Assembly: GCF_009729095.1 (NCBI RefSeq)
Contig: NZ_VTGX01000004.1
Coordinates: forward strand, 124,001-188,000
DNA length: 64,000 bases
Direction: 5' to 3'
DNA from: Mycolicibacterium sp. CBMA 247
GTDB taxonomy: Bacteria; Actinomycetota; Actinomycetes; Mycobacteriales; Mycobacteriaceae
Below, in pieces: positions 23,663 to 32,134 of the stretch. Positions within the stretch are counted from its first letter, which is position 1. Every line of letters begins with the position of its first letter. A program made the translations under genes and the position numbers. The notes beneath the pieces are model-generated. The model searched no databases and was not told where the DNA came from. It saw nothing but the letters and a program-made list of their open reading frames with translations.

Positions 23663-24552
23663 ACCACTCCGTCGAAATTCGCGGACTGTCAAAGTCTTTC
23701 GGGCATACCAAGGCGCTTGATGGACTGAATCTGACCGTATCCCCGGGCGACGTCACCGGTTTCCTCGGGCCCAACGGTGCGGGTAAGTCCACCACGATCC
23801 GGGTGTTGCTGGGCCTGCTGCGCGCCGATGGGGGCACCGTGCGGCTCCTGGGCGGCGACCCGTGGCGCGACGCGGTCGCCCTGCACCGCCGGATTGCCTA
23901 CGTCCCCGGCGATGTCACGTTGTGGCCCAACCTGACCGGCATCCAGGCCATCGACTTCTTGTGCCGGCTGCGCGGCAACGGTGTCGACACCCGCCGACGC
24001 GACGAGCTGATCGAACGGTTTGAACTGGACCCGCACAAGAAGGCCCGCACCTACTCCAAGGGCAACCGGCAGAAGGTCGCCATCGTCGCGGCGTTCAGCT
24101 GCCATTCCGAGCTCTACATTCTCGATGAGCCGACCTCGGGGCTGGACCCGTTGATGGAACGGGCATTTCAGCAATGTGTGGCCGAGGTGGCCGGCAGCGG
24201 CGCCGCGGTCCTGTTGTCCAGCCACATCCTTGCCGAGGTTGAAAAGCTCTGTGACAGTGTGACGATCATCCGGTCCGGGCGCACAGTACGGTCCGGAACC
24301 CTGGCCGAACTGCGGCATCTGATGCGCACCAAGGTCACCGCGCGAACCCGCTCCGACGGCCGGGCCCTGCAGAACACCCCGTACGTGCATGACTTCGCGA
24401 GCAGCGATGGCACCGTGAGCTTCTCGGTGGACCGCACCGACCTGGAATTCGCCCTGGAGCACCTGACCGACCTCGGCATCGACGATCTGACCGTCGCACC
24501 GGCCTCTCTGGAGGACATGTTCCTGCGCGAGTACCAGGGGACGACCCGGTGA
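23659..24552 (+). CDS. ABC exporter ATPase (Rv1218c-like)
   Basis: A 297-residue ATP-binding subunit of a two-gene exporter. Walker A is GPNGAGKST near residue 40, the signature region is YSKGNRQKVAIVAAF (a drug-exporter type variant lacking the usual SGG), Walker B is LYILDEPTSGLDP, and SSHILAEVEKLCD carries the switch His. A C-terminal accessory domain follows. GTG start overlaps the raaS stop. In M. tuberculosis the homologous pair confers efflux of several inhibitors; substrate here unproven. Confidence 0.88.
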   Translation: MNHSVEIRGLSKSFGHTKALDGLNLTVSPGDVTGFLGPNGAGKSTTIRVLLGLLRADGGTVRLLGGDPWRDAVALHRRIAYVPGDVTLWPNLTGIQAIDFLCRLRGNGVDTRRRDELIERFELDPHKKARTYSKGNRQKVAIVAAFSCHSELYILDEPTSGLDPLMERAFQQCVAEVAGSGAAVLLSSHILAEVEKLCDSVTIIRSGRTVRSGTLAELRHLMRTKVTARTRSDGRALQNTPYVHDFASSDGTVSFSVDRTDLEFALEHLTDLGIDDLTVAPASLEDMFLREYQGTTR

Positions 24553-26168
24553 ACACCGCGACAGTCCCGGCCCGGCCCACCGGCCCGGCCCGCGCGACCA
24601 CATCACCGTTCACCGGCATCGGAACGCTGCTCAGGTTGGCGCTGCGCCGTGACCGGGTGCGGCTCAGTGTGTGGGCCGCTGTACTGACCTTGATGATGGT
24701 GTACGCGCCCAACGCAATTCGACTGGCCTACCCTGGTGAAGAACAGCGGCAGGCCCGGGTCAACCTACTCAAGACACCCGCCGGGATGATGCTGGGCGGC
24801 CCGATGTTCGGCGTCAACGAGACCGACCTCGGCGTGATGATGGCCAACGAGCTGACGCTCACGCTGACCATCGCGACCTCGATCCTGGCCATTCTCACCG
24901 TGATTCGTCATACCCGGGCCGAGGAGGAGAACGGCAGCGCAGAACTGGTGCTGTCCTCAGTGGTGGGCCGGTACGCCCGGACCGCCGCGGCCCTGGCCCT
25001 GGTCGGCGGACTCAACGCAGTGCTGGCGCTCACCATGACACTGGCGATGGCCTCCACCGGCTTCGCGGTCGTGCACACCGCCGCCATGTGTCTGGGTATC
25101 ACCGGGGTGGCGATGGTGTTCGGGGCGGTCGCCGCCGTGACCGCCCAGCTCTGGCGCCAGGCCCGCACCGCGTCGGGCGCGGCGATGGGGGCGCTGGCGG
25201 TGGCCGCTCTGGTACGCGGGGCCGGTGACGCCATCAACAACTCCGGCAGCGTCCTGAGCTGGTTCTCCCCCATCGCGTGGGCACAGCAGATGCGCCCGTT
25301 CGTCGATCTGCGCTGGTGGCCGTTCGGGTTGTTGGTCATCCTGGCCGTCGGGCTGATGGCATTGGCTGGCGTGCTGGAGAGCCGTCGTCAATACGACGCG
25401 GGCACCATCGCATCCACGGGAGAGCGGCCCGACGCTCCCGTCATCACCGGCCCGCTGCGGCTGCACCTGACGCTGCAGCGCGGCCAGACCATCGGTTGGG
25501 CCGTGGGACTGTTCGTGGCCGGGCTGGTATTCGGCTCGATGACGAAAGCACTGCTGGATGCGGCCAAGACCAACGAGTTGATCGCCCGGTTGCTGTCCAC
25601 GACGGGCAACGACGGCATCTACACCACCATGACCCAGTTCCTGGCTGCGGCGGCCAGCGCGTACGTCGCCTCAGCGGTGCTGCGGGTGTACACCGACGAA
25701 CAGAACGGGCTGGGCGAGCCGGTGCTGGCCGGTGCGGTGTCGCGCCGGCGCTGGATCCTGGGCGCGGTGTGCTGCGCACTGGCGGGGTCGGCGATCCTGA
25801 TGTTCTTCGCCGGTCTGGGCAACGGCCTGGGTGCCGGGCTGACGCTGGGAGAACCGGGTACGGTCATCCGCCTCACCCTGGCCGCGCTGGCCTACCTGCC
25901 CGCACTGGCGGTGGTGGCATCGATCGCGGCGTTGGCCGTGGCACTGCGCGCGCCGTGGATCGCCTGGCTGGCAGTCACATTCGTGATCACCGCGCTGTAC
26001 CTCGGGGCGCTGCTACGCCTGCCGCGCTGGCTGCTCGAGCTGTCCCCGGTGGGCCAGACCACCGTGCCCAGCCAGTTCCCGGCCGTGGCCTTGGTGGTAA
26101 TGCTCATCGCTGCAACGGTTCTGGCAGCCGTCGCGGGCTGGATCTATCGCAACCGCGACGCGGTCTGA
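24549..26168 (+). CDS. ABC exporter permease (Rv1217c-like)
   Basis: A 539-residue membrane protein with about twelve hydrophobic segments in two homologous halves, each preceded by a short cytoplasmic stretch; the second half begins near residue 300 (LHLTLQRGQTIGWAVGLFVAG). Partner of the ATPase just upstream, whose stop it overlaps by four bases. Belongs to the polyketide/macrolide-exporter (YrfF/ABC-2 like) group. The two halves suggest it forms the whole channel as one chain. Confidence 0.87.
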   Translation: MNTATVPARPTGPARATTSPFTGIGTLLRLALRRDRVRLSVWAAVLTLMMVYAPNAIRLAYPGEEQRQARVNLLKTPAGMMLGGPMFGVNETDLGVMMANELTLTLTIATSILAILTVIRHTRAEEENGSAELVLSSVVGRYARTAAALALVGGLNAVLALTMTLAMASTGFAVVHTAAMCLGITGVAMVFGAVAAVTAQLWRQARTASGAAMGALAVAALVRGAGDAINNSGSVLSWFSPIAWAQQMRPFVDLRWWPFGLLVILAVGLMALAGVLESRRQYDAGTIASTGERPDAPVITGPLRLHLTLQRGQTIGWAVGLFVAGLVFGSMTKALLDAAKTNELIARLLSTTGNDGIYTTMTQFLAAAASAYVASAVLRVYTDEQNGLGEPVLAGAVSRRRWILGAVCCALAGSAILMFFAGLGNGLGAGLTLGEPGTVIRLTLAALAYLPALAVVASIAALAVALRAPWIAWLAVTFVITALYLGALLRLPRWLLELSPVGQTTVPSQFPAVALVVMLIAATVLAAVAGWIYRNRDAV

Positions 26169-26187
26169 ACCGACCAGGAGGCAGCTG

Positions 26188-26862
26188 ATGAAACTCGCAC
26201 TCCAGGCAATCGCATCGGGAGTGTTCGGTCTGGTGTTCTTCGCCGTGGCACTGTTCGGGCCGGCCGGCACGTTCGACTATTGGCAGGCTTGGGTTTTCAT
26301 CGCCGTGTTCGTGGTCTGCACGCTGGTGCCGAGCTTCTATCTGGCGCTCAACGACCCCGCTACGTTGGAACGCCGGTTGCACGGCGGGCCGACTGCCGAG
26401 ACCCGGTTGGTGCAGAAGGTGGTGATCTCGGCGACCATCGGGTCGGTGCTGGCGGTGCTCATCATCAGTGCCCTCGATCATCGCTTCGGCTGGTCGAGTG
26501 TGCCGGTGGCCGTCGTCGTCCTGGGTGACGTCCTGGTCGCGGTGGGCCTGGTGCTGGCGCAGGCTGTGGTGTTCCAGAACAGCTTCGCCGGCGCCACAAT
26601 TCGCGTGGAAGCCGAGCAGCAGGTGGTGTCCACGGGGCTCTATGGTCTGGTGCGCCATCCGATGTACTTCGGGGCCCTGGTGATGATGTTCGGCACTCCC
26701 CTGGCACTGGGCTCCTACTGGGGTGTGCTGGCAACCATCGTGTCGATGCCGGTGCTCGGCGTGCGCATCGTCGACGAGGAGAAGCTGCTGCGCACCGAAC
26801 TCGACGGCTACGCCGAATACGCGCAGAAGGTCCGCTACCGGCTGCTGCCCTACGTGTGGTGA
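26188..26862 (+). CDS. Isoprenylcysteine carboxyl methyltransferase-like membrane protein, copy 1
   Basis: A 224-residue protein with five hydrophobic segments. The C-terminal half carries the ICMT/PEMT signature: GLYGLVRHPMYFGALVMM with the conserved RHP, then LRTELDGYAEYAQKVRYRLLPYVW, whose Glu and Arg bind the methyl donor. Bacterial members methylate small molecules or unknown acceptors, as no prenylated proteins are expected here. It starts 19 bases after the exporter permease with AGGAGG upstream, so it is likely part of the raaS operon. A paralogue follows directly. Related to Rv1216c of M. tuberculosis. Confidence 0.85.
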   Translation: MKLALQAIASGVFGLVFFAVALFGPAGTFDYWQAWVFIAVFVVCTLVPSFYLALNDPATLERRLHGGPTAETRLVQKVVISATIGSVLAVLIISALDHRFGWSSVPVAVVVLGDVLVAVGLVLAQAVVFQNSFAGATIRVEAEQQVVSTGLYGLVRHPMYFGALVMMFGTPLALGSYWGVLATIVSMPVLGVRIVDEEKLLRTELDGYAEYAQKVRYRLLPYVW

Positions 26863-26872
26863 GGAGGGCGAT

Positions 26873-27547
26873 GTGAGGATCGGACTACTGACCGCCGCGT
26901 CGGCCGTCATCGGGCTCGTCGTATTCGGCGCGCTGGTGTTCGTTCCGGCCGGGACCTTCGATTACTGGCAGGGGTGGGCATTCATGGTGGTGTTCGCCGT
27001 GACCACGCTCATTCCGAGCAGGTACCTGGCAGTACACGATCCGGACGCACTGCGGCGACGTATGCGGGCCGGACCGGCCGCGGAGACCAGGCCACTGCAG
27101 AAGATCGCCAGCACGCTGGCGTTCACGTTCCTGGCGGCGATGATCATCGTGAGCGTCTTGGACCACCGGTTCGGCTGGTCAGTCGTGCCCGCCTGGCTAT
27201 CGGTACTGGGAAACGCATTGGTGGCGGCGGGACTTGGGATCGCGATGCTGGTGGTGAGCCAGAACAGCTACGCGGCGGCCAACGTCATCGTCGAGTCGGG
27301 CCAAGCCGTGGTGACCACCGGCCTGTACCGGCTGGTGCGTCATCCGATGTACGCCGGAAACGTGATCATGATGGTCGGCATTCCGCCGGCACTCGGCTCG
27401 TACTGGGGATTGCTGTTCATGATCCCGGGCATGGCGATACTCGCCATGCGCATCGTCGACGAGGAGCAGCTGCTGCGCACCGAACTCGACGGCTACGACG
27501 AGTACACGCATGAGGTCCGCTATCGGTTGTTGCCCCACGTGTGGTGA
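26873..27547 (+). CDS. Isoprenylcysteine carboxyl methyltransferase-like membrane protein, copy 2
   Basis: A 224-residue paralogue of the gene just upstream, with the same length, five hydrophobic segments and the same motifs (GLYRLVRHPMYAGNVIMM, LRTELDGYDEYTHEVRYRLLPHVW). The GTG at 26873 is preceded by GAGGAGGG; an overlapping ATG at 26871 is out of frame. The pair is a tandem duplication that has since diverged, mainly in the first half. Last gene of the probable raaS exporter operon. Acceptor substrate unknown. Confidence 0.85.
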   Translation: MRIGLLTAASAVIGLVVFGALVFVPAGTFDYWQGWAFMVVFAVTTLIPSRYLAVHDPDALRRRMRAGPAAETRPLQKIASTLAFTFLAAMIIVSVLDHRFGWSVVPAWLSVLGNALVAAGLGIAMLVVSQNSYAAANVIVESGQAVVTTGLYRLVRHPMYAGNVIMMVGIPPALGSYWGLLFMIPGMAILAMRIVDEEQLLRTELDGYDEYTHEVRYRLLPHVW

Positions 27548-27661
27548 GCCACGACTCGTGCGGCGGCTTCGACGGCGGCCGCTGGGCGCGAGGCCAGGAC
27601 GGCCGAAGCGGATAACAGCGAACCGGCGGGACCCGGTCCGAGTTCGCCGCATACTGCAGAT

Positions 27662-28306
27662 ATGGAACTGCTGACCGGCTTCGGCCTGGCCACTGCGGCG
27701 GGGCTGAACGCCTACATCCCGTTGCTGGCCCTGGGTCTGCTGTCGCGCTTCACCCATCTGGTGTCGCTGCCGCCGGGGTGGTCCTGGCTGGAGAACGGCT
27801 GGGTGATGGCGATCGTCGCGGTGCTGCTGGTCGTCGAGGTGGTCGCCGACAAGATCCCCGCCCTCGATTCCGTCAACGACACCATCCAGACCTTCGTGCG
27901 CCCCACCGCAGGCGGCATCGTGTTCGGGTCGGGCACCGCGGCCCAGACCGCCGCAGTCGCCGACCCGGGCGCGTTCGCCCAATCCGGCCATTGGATTCCC
28001 GTGGCGATCGGCGCGGTCACCGCCCTGGTGGTCTCGCTGACCAAGTCGACAGTCAGACCGGCCGCGAACGTTGCCACAGCCGGAGTCGCCGCACCGGTGC
28101 TGTCCACCTTCGAAGACGTCACCAGCGTCGGGTTGGTCTTCGTGGCCATCCTCCTGCCGATCCTGGTGTTGGTCGCGCTACTGGCCCTGGCCTGGGGTGC
28201 CTTCCGGCTGTGGCGGTGGCGCAAGCGACGGGGAGAGGCCAAGATCGGCGCCAGGGCACGCACCAACGCAGCGCCGCGACCCACCGCGGTGGACCCCTGG
28301 GAGTGA
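27662..28306 (+). CDS. DUF4126 membrane protein
   Basis: A 214-residue protein with about five hydrophobic segments. It starts GFGLATAAGLNAYIPLL, the characteristic beginning of DUF4126, and contains KIPALDSVNDTIQTFVRP and a late helix pair before a basic tail. Function of the family is unknown. It stands alone after a 114-base gap from the methyltransferases and converges with glgC, whose stop lies 24 bases further on. Confidence 0.82.
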   Translation: MELLTGFGLATAAGLNAYIPLLALGLLSRFTHLVSLPPGWSWLENGWVMAIVAVLLVVEVVADKIPALDSVNDTIQTFVRPTAGGIVFGSGTAAQTAAVADPGAFAQSGHWIPVAIGAVTALVVSLTKSTVRPAANVATAGVAAPVLSTFEDVTSVGLVFVAILLPILVLVALLALAWGAFRLWRWRKRRGEAKIGARARTNAAPRPTAVDPWE

Positions 28307-28329
28307 ATGCGGGGTGACCCTCGGACGTG

Positions 28330-29544
28330 TCAGATCCAGACGCCCTTGCCGACGGCGACCACGCCGCCTGCGCTGATCGCGAACCGCTCACGGTCCTTGT
28401 CGAGGTCCACGCCAACCATCTCGCCCGGCCCCACCACGACGTTCTTGTCCAGGATCGCGTGGCGCACCACCGCGCCGCGGCCGATCCGCACCCCCGGCAT
28501 CAGCACACTGCCCTCCACGATGGCGCCGTCGTCGACCACCACGTTGGAGGACAACACCGAATTGCGCACGGAGCCAGCCGAGATGATGCTTCCGGCGCCC
28601 ACCACCGACTCCTGTGCCGAGCCTCCGTTGACGAACTTGGCCGGGGCCAGGTTCTCCGACTCACCGCGGATCGGCCAGCGCTTGTTGTACAGGTTGAACA
28701 CCGGGTGCACCGACACCAGATCCATGTGCGCGTCGTAGAAGGCATCCAGGGTTCCGACGTCACGCCAGTAACCGTGGTCGCGTTCGGTGGCCCCGGGTAC
28801 CTCGTTGTTGTTGAAGTCGTAGACCGCCGCCATTCCGTCGGACACCAGCCGCGGGATGATGTCGCCGCCCATGTCGTGGTCGGAGTGATCGTCATCGGCA
28901 TCGGCGCGGATCGCGTCGATGAGCACCTTGGTGGTGAAGATGTAATTGCCCATCGACACGAAGGTCTGCTCGGGATCGTCGGGAACAGCTGGCGGCTCCG
29001 CTGGTTTCTCCACAAATGCCCTGATGCGCCCTGAATCGTCGGCGTCGATGCAGCCGAACGCGCTGGCCTCCGCGCGCGGCACCCGGATCCCCGCCACGGT
29101 CGCCCCGGCCCCGCTGTCGATGTGGAACCGCAGCATCTGCTCGGGATCCATGCGGTACACGTGGTCGGCACCGAAGATGATGATGTAGTCCGGATCCTCG
29201 TCGTAGATCAGGTTGAGCGACTGATAGATCGCGTCCGCCGACCCGGTGTACCAGCGCGGCCCGAGCCGCTGCTGGGCCGGCACCGGGGTGATGTACTCAC
29301 CGGCCAGGCCGGACAGCCGCCAGTTCTGGCTGATGTGACGGTCCAGCGAGTGCGATTTGTATTGCGTCAGAACGCAGATCCGCAGATATCTGGCATTCAC
29401 CAGGTTCGACAACACGAAGTCGATCAGCCGGTAGGCACCTCCGAAGGGAACCGCCGGCTTGGCCCGATCGGCCGTCAACGGGTACAGCCGTTTGCCCTCT
29501 CCCCCGGCCAGAACGATGCCCAGCACATGTGGCAACTCCCTCAT
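28330..29544 (-). CDS. glgC: Glucose-1-phosphate adenylyltransferase GlgC
   Basis: A 404-residue enzyme making ADP-glucose from ATP and glucose-1-phosphate. The nucleotidyltransferase domain holds GIVLAGGEGKRLYPLT near residue 10, KPAVPFGG, and GADHVYRMD; the C-terminal left-handed helix has hexapeptide repeats such as SVVGAGSIISAGS and SNVVVDDGAIVEGS. Length equals M. tuberculosis GlgC. ATG 29544 was chosen because it begins the homologous sequence; the frame is open to 29883 over glgM. ADP-glucose feeds the divergent glgM product, for maltose-1-phosphate and methylglucose lipopolysaccharide synthesis. Confidence 0.96.
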   Translation of the reverse strand: MRELPHVLGIVLAGGEGKRLYPLTADRAKPAVPFGGAYRLIDFVLSNLVNARYLRICVLTQYKSHSLDRHISQNWRLSGLAGEYITPVPAQQRLGPRWYTGSADAIYQSLNLIYDEDPDYIIIFGADHVYRMDPEQMLRFHIDSGAGATVAGIRVPRAEASAFGCIDADDSGRIRAFVEKPAEPPAVPDDPEQTFVSMGNYIFTTKVLIDAIRADADDDHSDHDMGGDIIPRLVSDGMAAVYDFNNNEVPGATERDHGYWRDVGTLDAFYDAHMDLVSVHPVFNLYNKRWPIRGESENLAPAKFVNGGSAQESVVGAGSIISAGSVRNSVLSSNVVVDDGAIVEGSVLMPGVRIGRGAVVRHAILDKNVVVGPGEMVGVDLDKDRERFAISAGGVVAVGKGVWI

Positions 29545-29634
29545 GCGTCCAAACCTATCCGTCAACCAGCACTGCGGCCAGCCAATGGCAACACGAGTGT
29601 GCGACGTGTGACGGCGACCGCTACCGTGCCAGAT

Positions 29635-30798
29635 ATGCGGGTGGCCATGATGACTCGGGAATACCCACCCGAGGTGTACGGCGGTGCCGGTGTGCACGTG
29701 ACCGAACTTGTCGCGCAGTTGCGTCACCTGTGCGACGTCGACGTCCATTGCATGGGCGCCCCGCGCGACGGGGCCTTCGCCGCGCAACCCGACCCTGCGC
29801 TGCGCGGCGCCAATGCGGCGCTGTCGACGCTGTCCGCGGACCTCAACATGGTCAACTCCGCGTCCCAGGCCACGGTCGTGCACTCACACACCTGGTATGC
29901 CGGGATGGCCGGGCACCTGACCGGACTGCTCTATGGCATCCCTCATGTGCTGACCGCGCACTCGCTGGAGCCGCTGCGGCCCTGGAAAGCCGAGCAACTC
30001 GGCGGGGGCTACCGGGTGTCCTCATGGGTGGAGCGCACGGCGATCGAGGCCGCCGACGCGGTGATCGCGGTGAGCGCCGGGATGCGCGACGATGTGCTGC
30101 ACACCTATCCGGCTCTCGATCCCAACCGGGTCCACGTGGTGCGCAACGGGATCGACACCGATGTCTGGTATCCGGCGCCGCCGGCCGACACCGACTCGGT
30201 GCTCGCCGAACTCGGGGTCGACCTGAGCCGCCCGATCGTGGCATTCGTCGGCCGCATCACCCGGCAGAAGGGCGTGGCGCACCTGGTGGCCGCGGCCCAC
30301 CGGTTCAGCCCCGAGGTGCAACTGGTGTTGTGCGCGGGTGCACCGGACACTCCCGAGATCGCCGCCGAGGTGTCCTCGGCGGTGGCCGAGCTGGCTCGGG
30401 CCCGCACCGGCGTCTTCTGGGTGCGCGAAATGTTGCCGATCAACAAGATCCGCGAAATACTCTCCGCTGCAACAGTTTTTGTGTGCCCGTCGGTATATGA
30501 ACCATTGGGCATCGTGAACCTGGAGGCGATGGCGTGCTCGACGCCGGTGGTCGCCTCTGACGTCGGCGGCATCCCCGAGGTCGTCGCCGACCGGCGGACC
30601 GGGCTGCTGGTGCACTACGACGCCACTGACCCGCGCTTCTTCGAGATGCGCCTGGCCGACGCCGTCAACTCGCTCGTGGCCGAGCCGGAAACCGCCCAGA
30701 AATACGGTGAGGCCGGACGCCAACGCTGCATCGCAGAATTCTCCTGGGCGCACATCGCTGAACAAACCCTGGAGATATACCGCAAGGTGTCCGCCTAA
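29635..30798 (+). CDS. glgM: GT4 glucosyltransferase GlgM/GlgA (maltose-1-phosphate synthase)
   Basis: A 387-residue GT-B glycosyltransferase, same length as Rv1212c. The first Rossmann half holds REYPPEVYGGAGVHVTEL; the second has FVGRITRQKG, the donor loop VYEPLGIVNLEAMAC and SDVGGIPEV. In mycobacteria this enzyme transfers glucose from ADP-glucose to glucose-1-phosphate, giving maltose-1-phosphate for GlgE. TACCGT at 29622-29627 lies seven bases before ATG, so the message may be leaderless. The stop codon is inside the loop of a perfect hairpin. Diverges from glgC across 90 bases. Confidence 0.94.
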   Translation: MRVAMMTREYPPEVYGGAGVHVTELVAQLRHLCDVDVHCMGAPRDGAFAAQPDPALRGANAALSTLSADLNMVNSASQATVVHSHTWYAGMAGHLTGLLYGIPHVLTAHSLEPLRPWKAEQLGGGYRVSSWVERTAIEAADAVIAVSAGMRDDVLHTYPALDPNRVHVVRNGIDTDVWYPAPPADTDSVLAELGVDLSRPIVAFVGRITRQKGVAHLVAAAHRFSPEVQLVLCAGAPDTPEIAAEVSSAVAELARARTGVFWVREMLPINKIREILSAATVFVCPSVYEPLGIVNLEAMACSTPVVASDVGGIPEVVADRRTGLLVHYDATDPRFFEMRLADAVNSLVAEPETAQKYGEAGRQRCIAEFSWAHIAEQTLEIYRKVSA

Positions 30799-30812
30799 GC
30801 GGACACCTTGCG
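30781..30812. terminator. Perfect hairpin containing the glgM stop codon
   Basis: Arms CGCAAGGTGTCCGC and GCGGACACCTTGCG pair at all 14 positions around the loop CTAA; the TAA stop of glgM lies in the loop. It also lies seven bases past the stop of the DUF3117 gene on the other strand, so it can end both transcripts. Confidence 0.8.
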
Positions 30813-30818
30813 ATTCGG

Positions 30819-30986
30819 TCAGCTCGTGACGGCCTTGAGTTCGTCGCCCAGCGCAGCGGCTTCGTCAGGAGTCAACTCGACAACCAGGCGCCCACCGCCT
30901 TCCAGCGGTACTCGCATCACGATTCCTCGCCCCTCTTTGGTTGCTTCCAGTGGACCGTCACCGGTCCGGGGCTTCATCGCCGCCAT
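30819..30986 (-). CDS. DUF3117 small protein (Rv1211-like)
   Basis: A 55-residue protein beginning MAAMKPRTGDGPLEATKEG, which matches DUF3117, a small family conserved across actinobacteria. Later segments are RVPLEGGGRLVVELTPDEA and LGDELKAV. No signal or membrane segment. The ATG at 30986 is preceded by GGAGG at eight bases. It follows tagA on the same strand after about 180 bases, as Rv1211 lies beside tagA in M. tuberculosis. Function unknown. Confidence 0.88.
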   Translation of the reverse strand: MAAMKPRTGDGPLEATKEGRGIVMRVPLEGGGRLVVELTPDEAAALGDELKAVTS

Positions 30987-31163
30987 CGAGTGCTCCCTCC
31001 AACAGTGCCGACCCGCGAAAGCGGGCCAGGTTGGGGCCGAAGCCGCCCATTTGTTGACGGCACCCGGCGTTGAACTGCTACTGAACTACCCCTATTGTTC
31101 CTTATCCGCGGCGGTGGATGTGCCAAGACCCGTCCGATACCGACCAGAGGTTTGTTTTACCGG

Positions 31164-31739
31164 TCACATTCCCGGTGCCTCCGGTACCCAGCAGGATGCG
31201 ACGTGATCGTCGACCATTCCGGTGGCCTGCATCAGCGCATACGCCGTGGTGGGGCCGACGAACTTGAAGCCGCGCCGCTTGAGCTCCTTGGCCATGGCGG
31301 TCGATTCCGGGGTTACCGCAGGCACTTGAGCCAGGTCAGCGGGCCGCGGCCGGGCCGGAGGGGCGAACGACCACAACAGCTCGCCCAGGTCGACGTCGAG
31401 CTCGGCGACGGCCCGGGCGTTGGCGATGGTGGCGGCGATCTTGGCCCGATTGCGCACGATGCCGGCGTCGGCCATCAACCGCTCGACGTCGGTGTCGGTG
31501 TACTGCGCGACGGTTGCCGCGACGAACCCGTCGAACGCGGCGCGGAAATTCTCGCGCTTACGCAGGATGGTGAGCCAGCTCAGTCCACTCTGGAAGGCCT
31601 CCAGGCTGATCCGCTCGAACAGCGCTTCCGAATCCCGCAGCGGCCGGCCCCACTCGGTGTCGTGGTAGTCGCGGTAGAGCGTGGAATCCCCCGCGCCGTC
31701 GACCGCCCAACCGCACCGGATCCGATCGTCGTCGCTCAT
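31164..31739 (-). CDS. tagA: DNA-3-methyladenine glycosylase I
   Basis: A 191-residue base-excision repair enzyme removing 3-methyladenine from alkylated DNA. Zinc ligands of the Tag family are visible: Cys9 in CGW, His in YHDTEWG, and the late His and Cys in VDDHVASC. The sequence SGLSWLTILRKRENFRAAFDGF is the family core. Start overlaps the stop of the upstream DivIVA-like gene (ATGA). Slightly shorter than M. tuberculosis TagA (204). Confidence 0.93.
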   Translation of the reverse strand: MSDDDRIRCGWAVDGAGDSTLYRDYHDTEWGRPLRDSEALFERISLEAFQSGLSWLTILRKRENFRAAFDGFVAATVAQYTDTDVERLMADAGIVRNRAKIAATIANARAVAELDVDLGELLWSFAPPARPRPADLAQVPAVTPESTAMAKELKRRGFKFVGPTTAYALMQATGMVDDHVASCWVPEAPGM

Positions 31740-32104
31740 GGCTCCTCCGAGGTGCGGACATCCCCTGCGGTGGCCGACACCTCCTCTTCGTCGCCGAGGT
31801 CCTCTTCGGGCACACCGTAGGCCGCACGCACCGCCGCCAGCTCGCCGCGCACCGCGTCGAGTTCGCGGCCCAGGCGATCCAGCGCCCAGTCCACCTCGCT
31901 GGTCTTGTACCCGCGTACTACCTGGGCGAACTTGAGCGCGTCCACATCGGCACCCGTGACGCCCGAGGCAGGCAGAACCGTGGCGGTGGTCCCCCGCGGA
32001 AGCGGCGGCAGCGTCTCACCGCGGCCGAAGATGACGCTGCCCAGCCCGAACAGCACCGTGGCCACCAGAACCAGCACCACCAGGTACAGCAGTATCAGTG
32101 TCAC
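31736..32104 (-). CDS. Membrane-anchored DivIVA-like protein (Rv1209-like)
   Basis: A 122-residue protein with one N-terminal helix (ILLYLVVLVLVATVLFGLG) and a DivIVA-type module FAQVVRGYKTSEVDWALDRL followed by a short coiled coil (GRELDAVRGELAAVR) and an acidic end. The GYxxxEVD motif is the DivIVA membrane-curvature module signature. May recruit factors to curved or growing membrane, by family analogy. Lies between gpgS (30 bases upstream) and tagA (overlapping). Confidence 0.82.
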   Translation of the reverse strand: MTLILLYLVVLVLVATVLFGLGSVIFGRGETLPPLPRGTTATVLPASGVTGADVDALKFAQVVRGYKTSEVDWALDRLGRELDAVRGELAAVRAAYGVPEEDLGDEEEVSATAGDVRTSEEP

Positions 32105-32134
32105 GCCCTCGATACTGCCTCACGCATGCGACAC

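Noticed and set aside
29545..29883. Longer start for glgC
   Set aside because: The extra residues overlap glgM and do not resemble GlgC; ATG 29544 gives the exact family length.
31095..31820. 241-codon plus-strand frame over tagA
   Set aside because: Antisense shadow; tagA carries all zinc ligands of its family.
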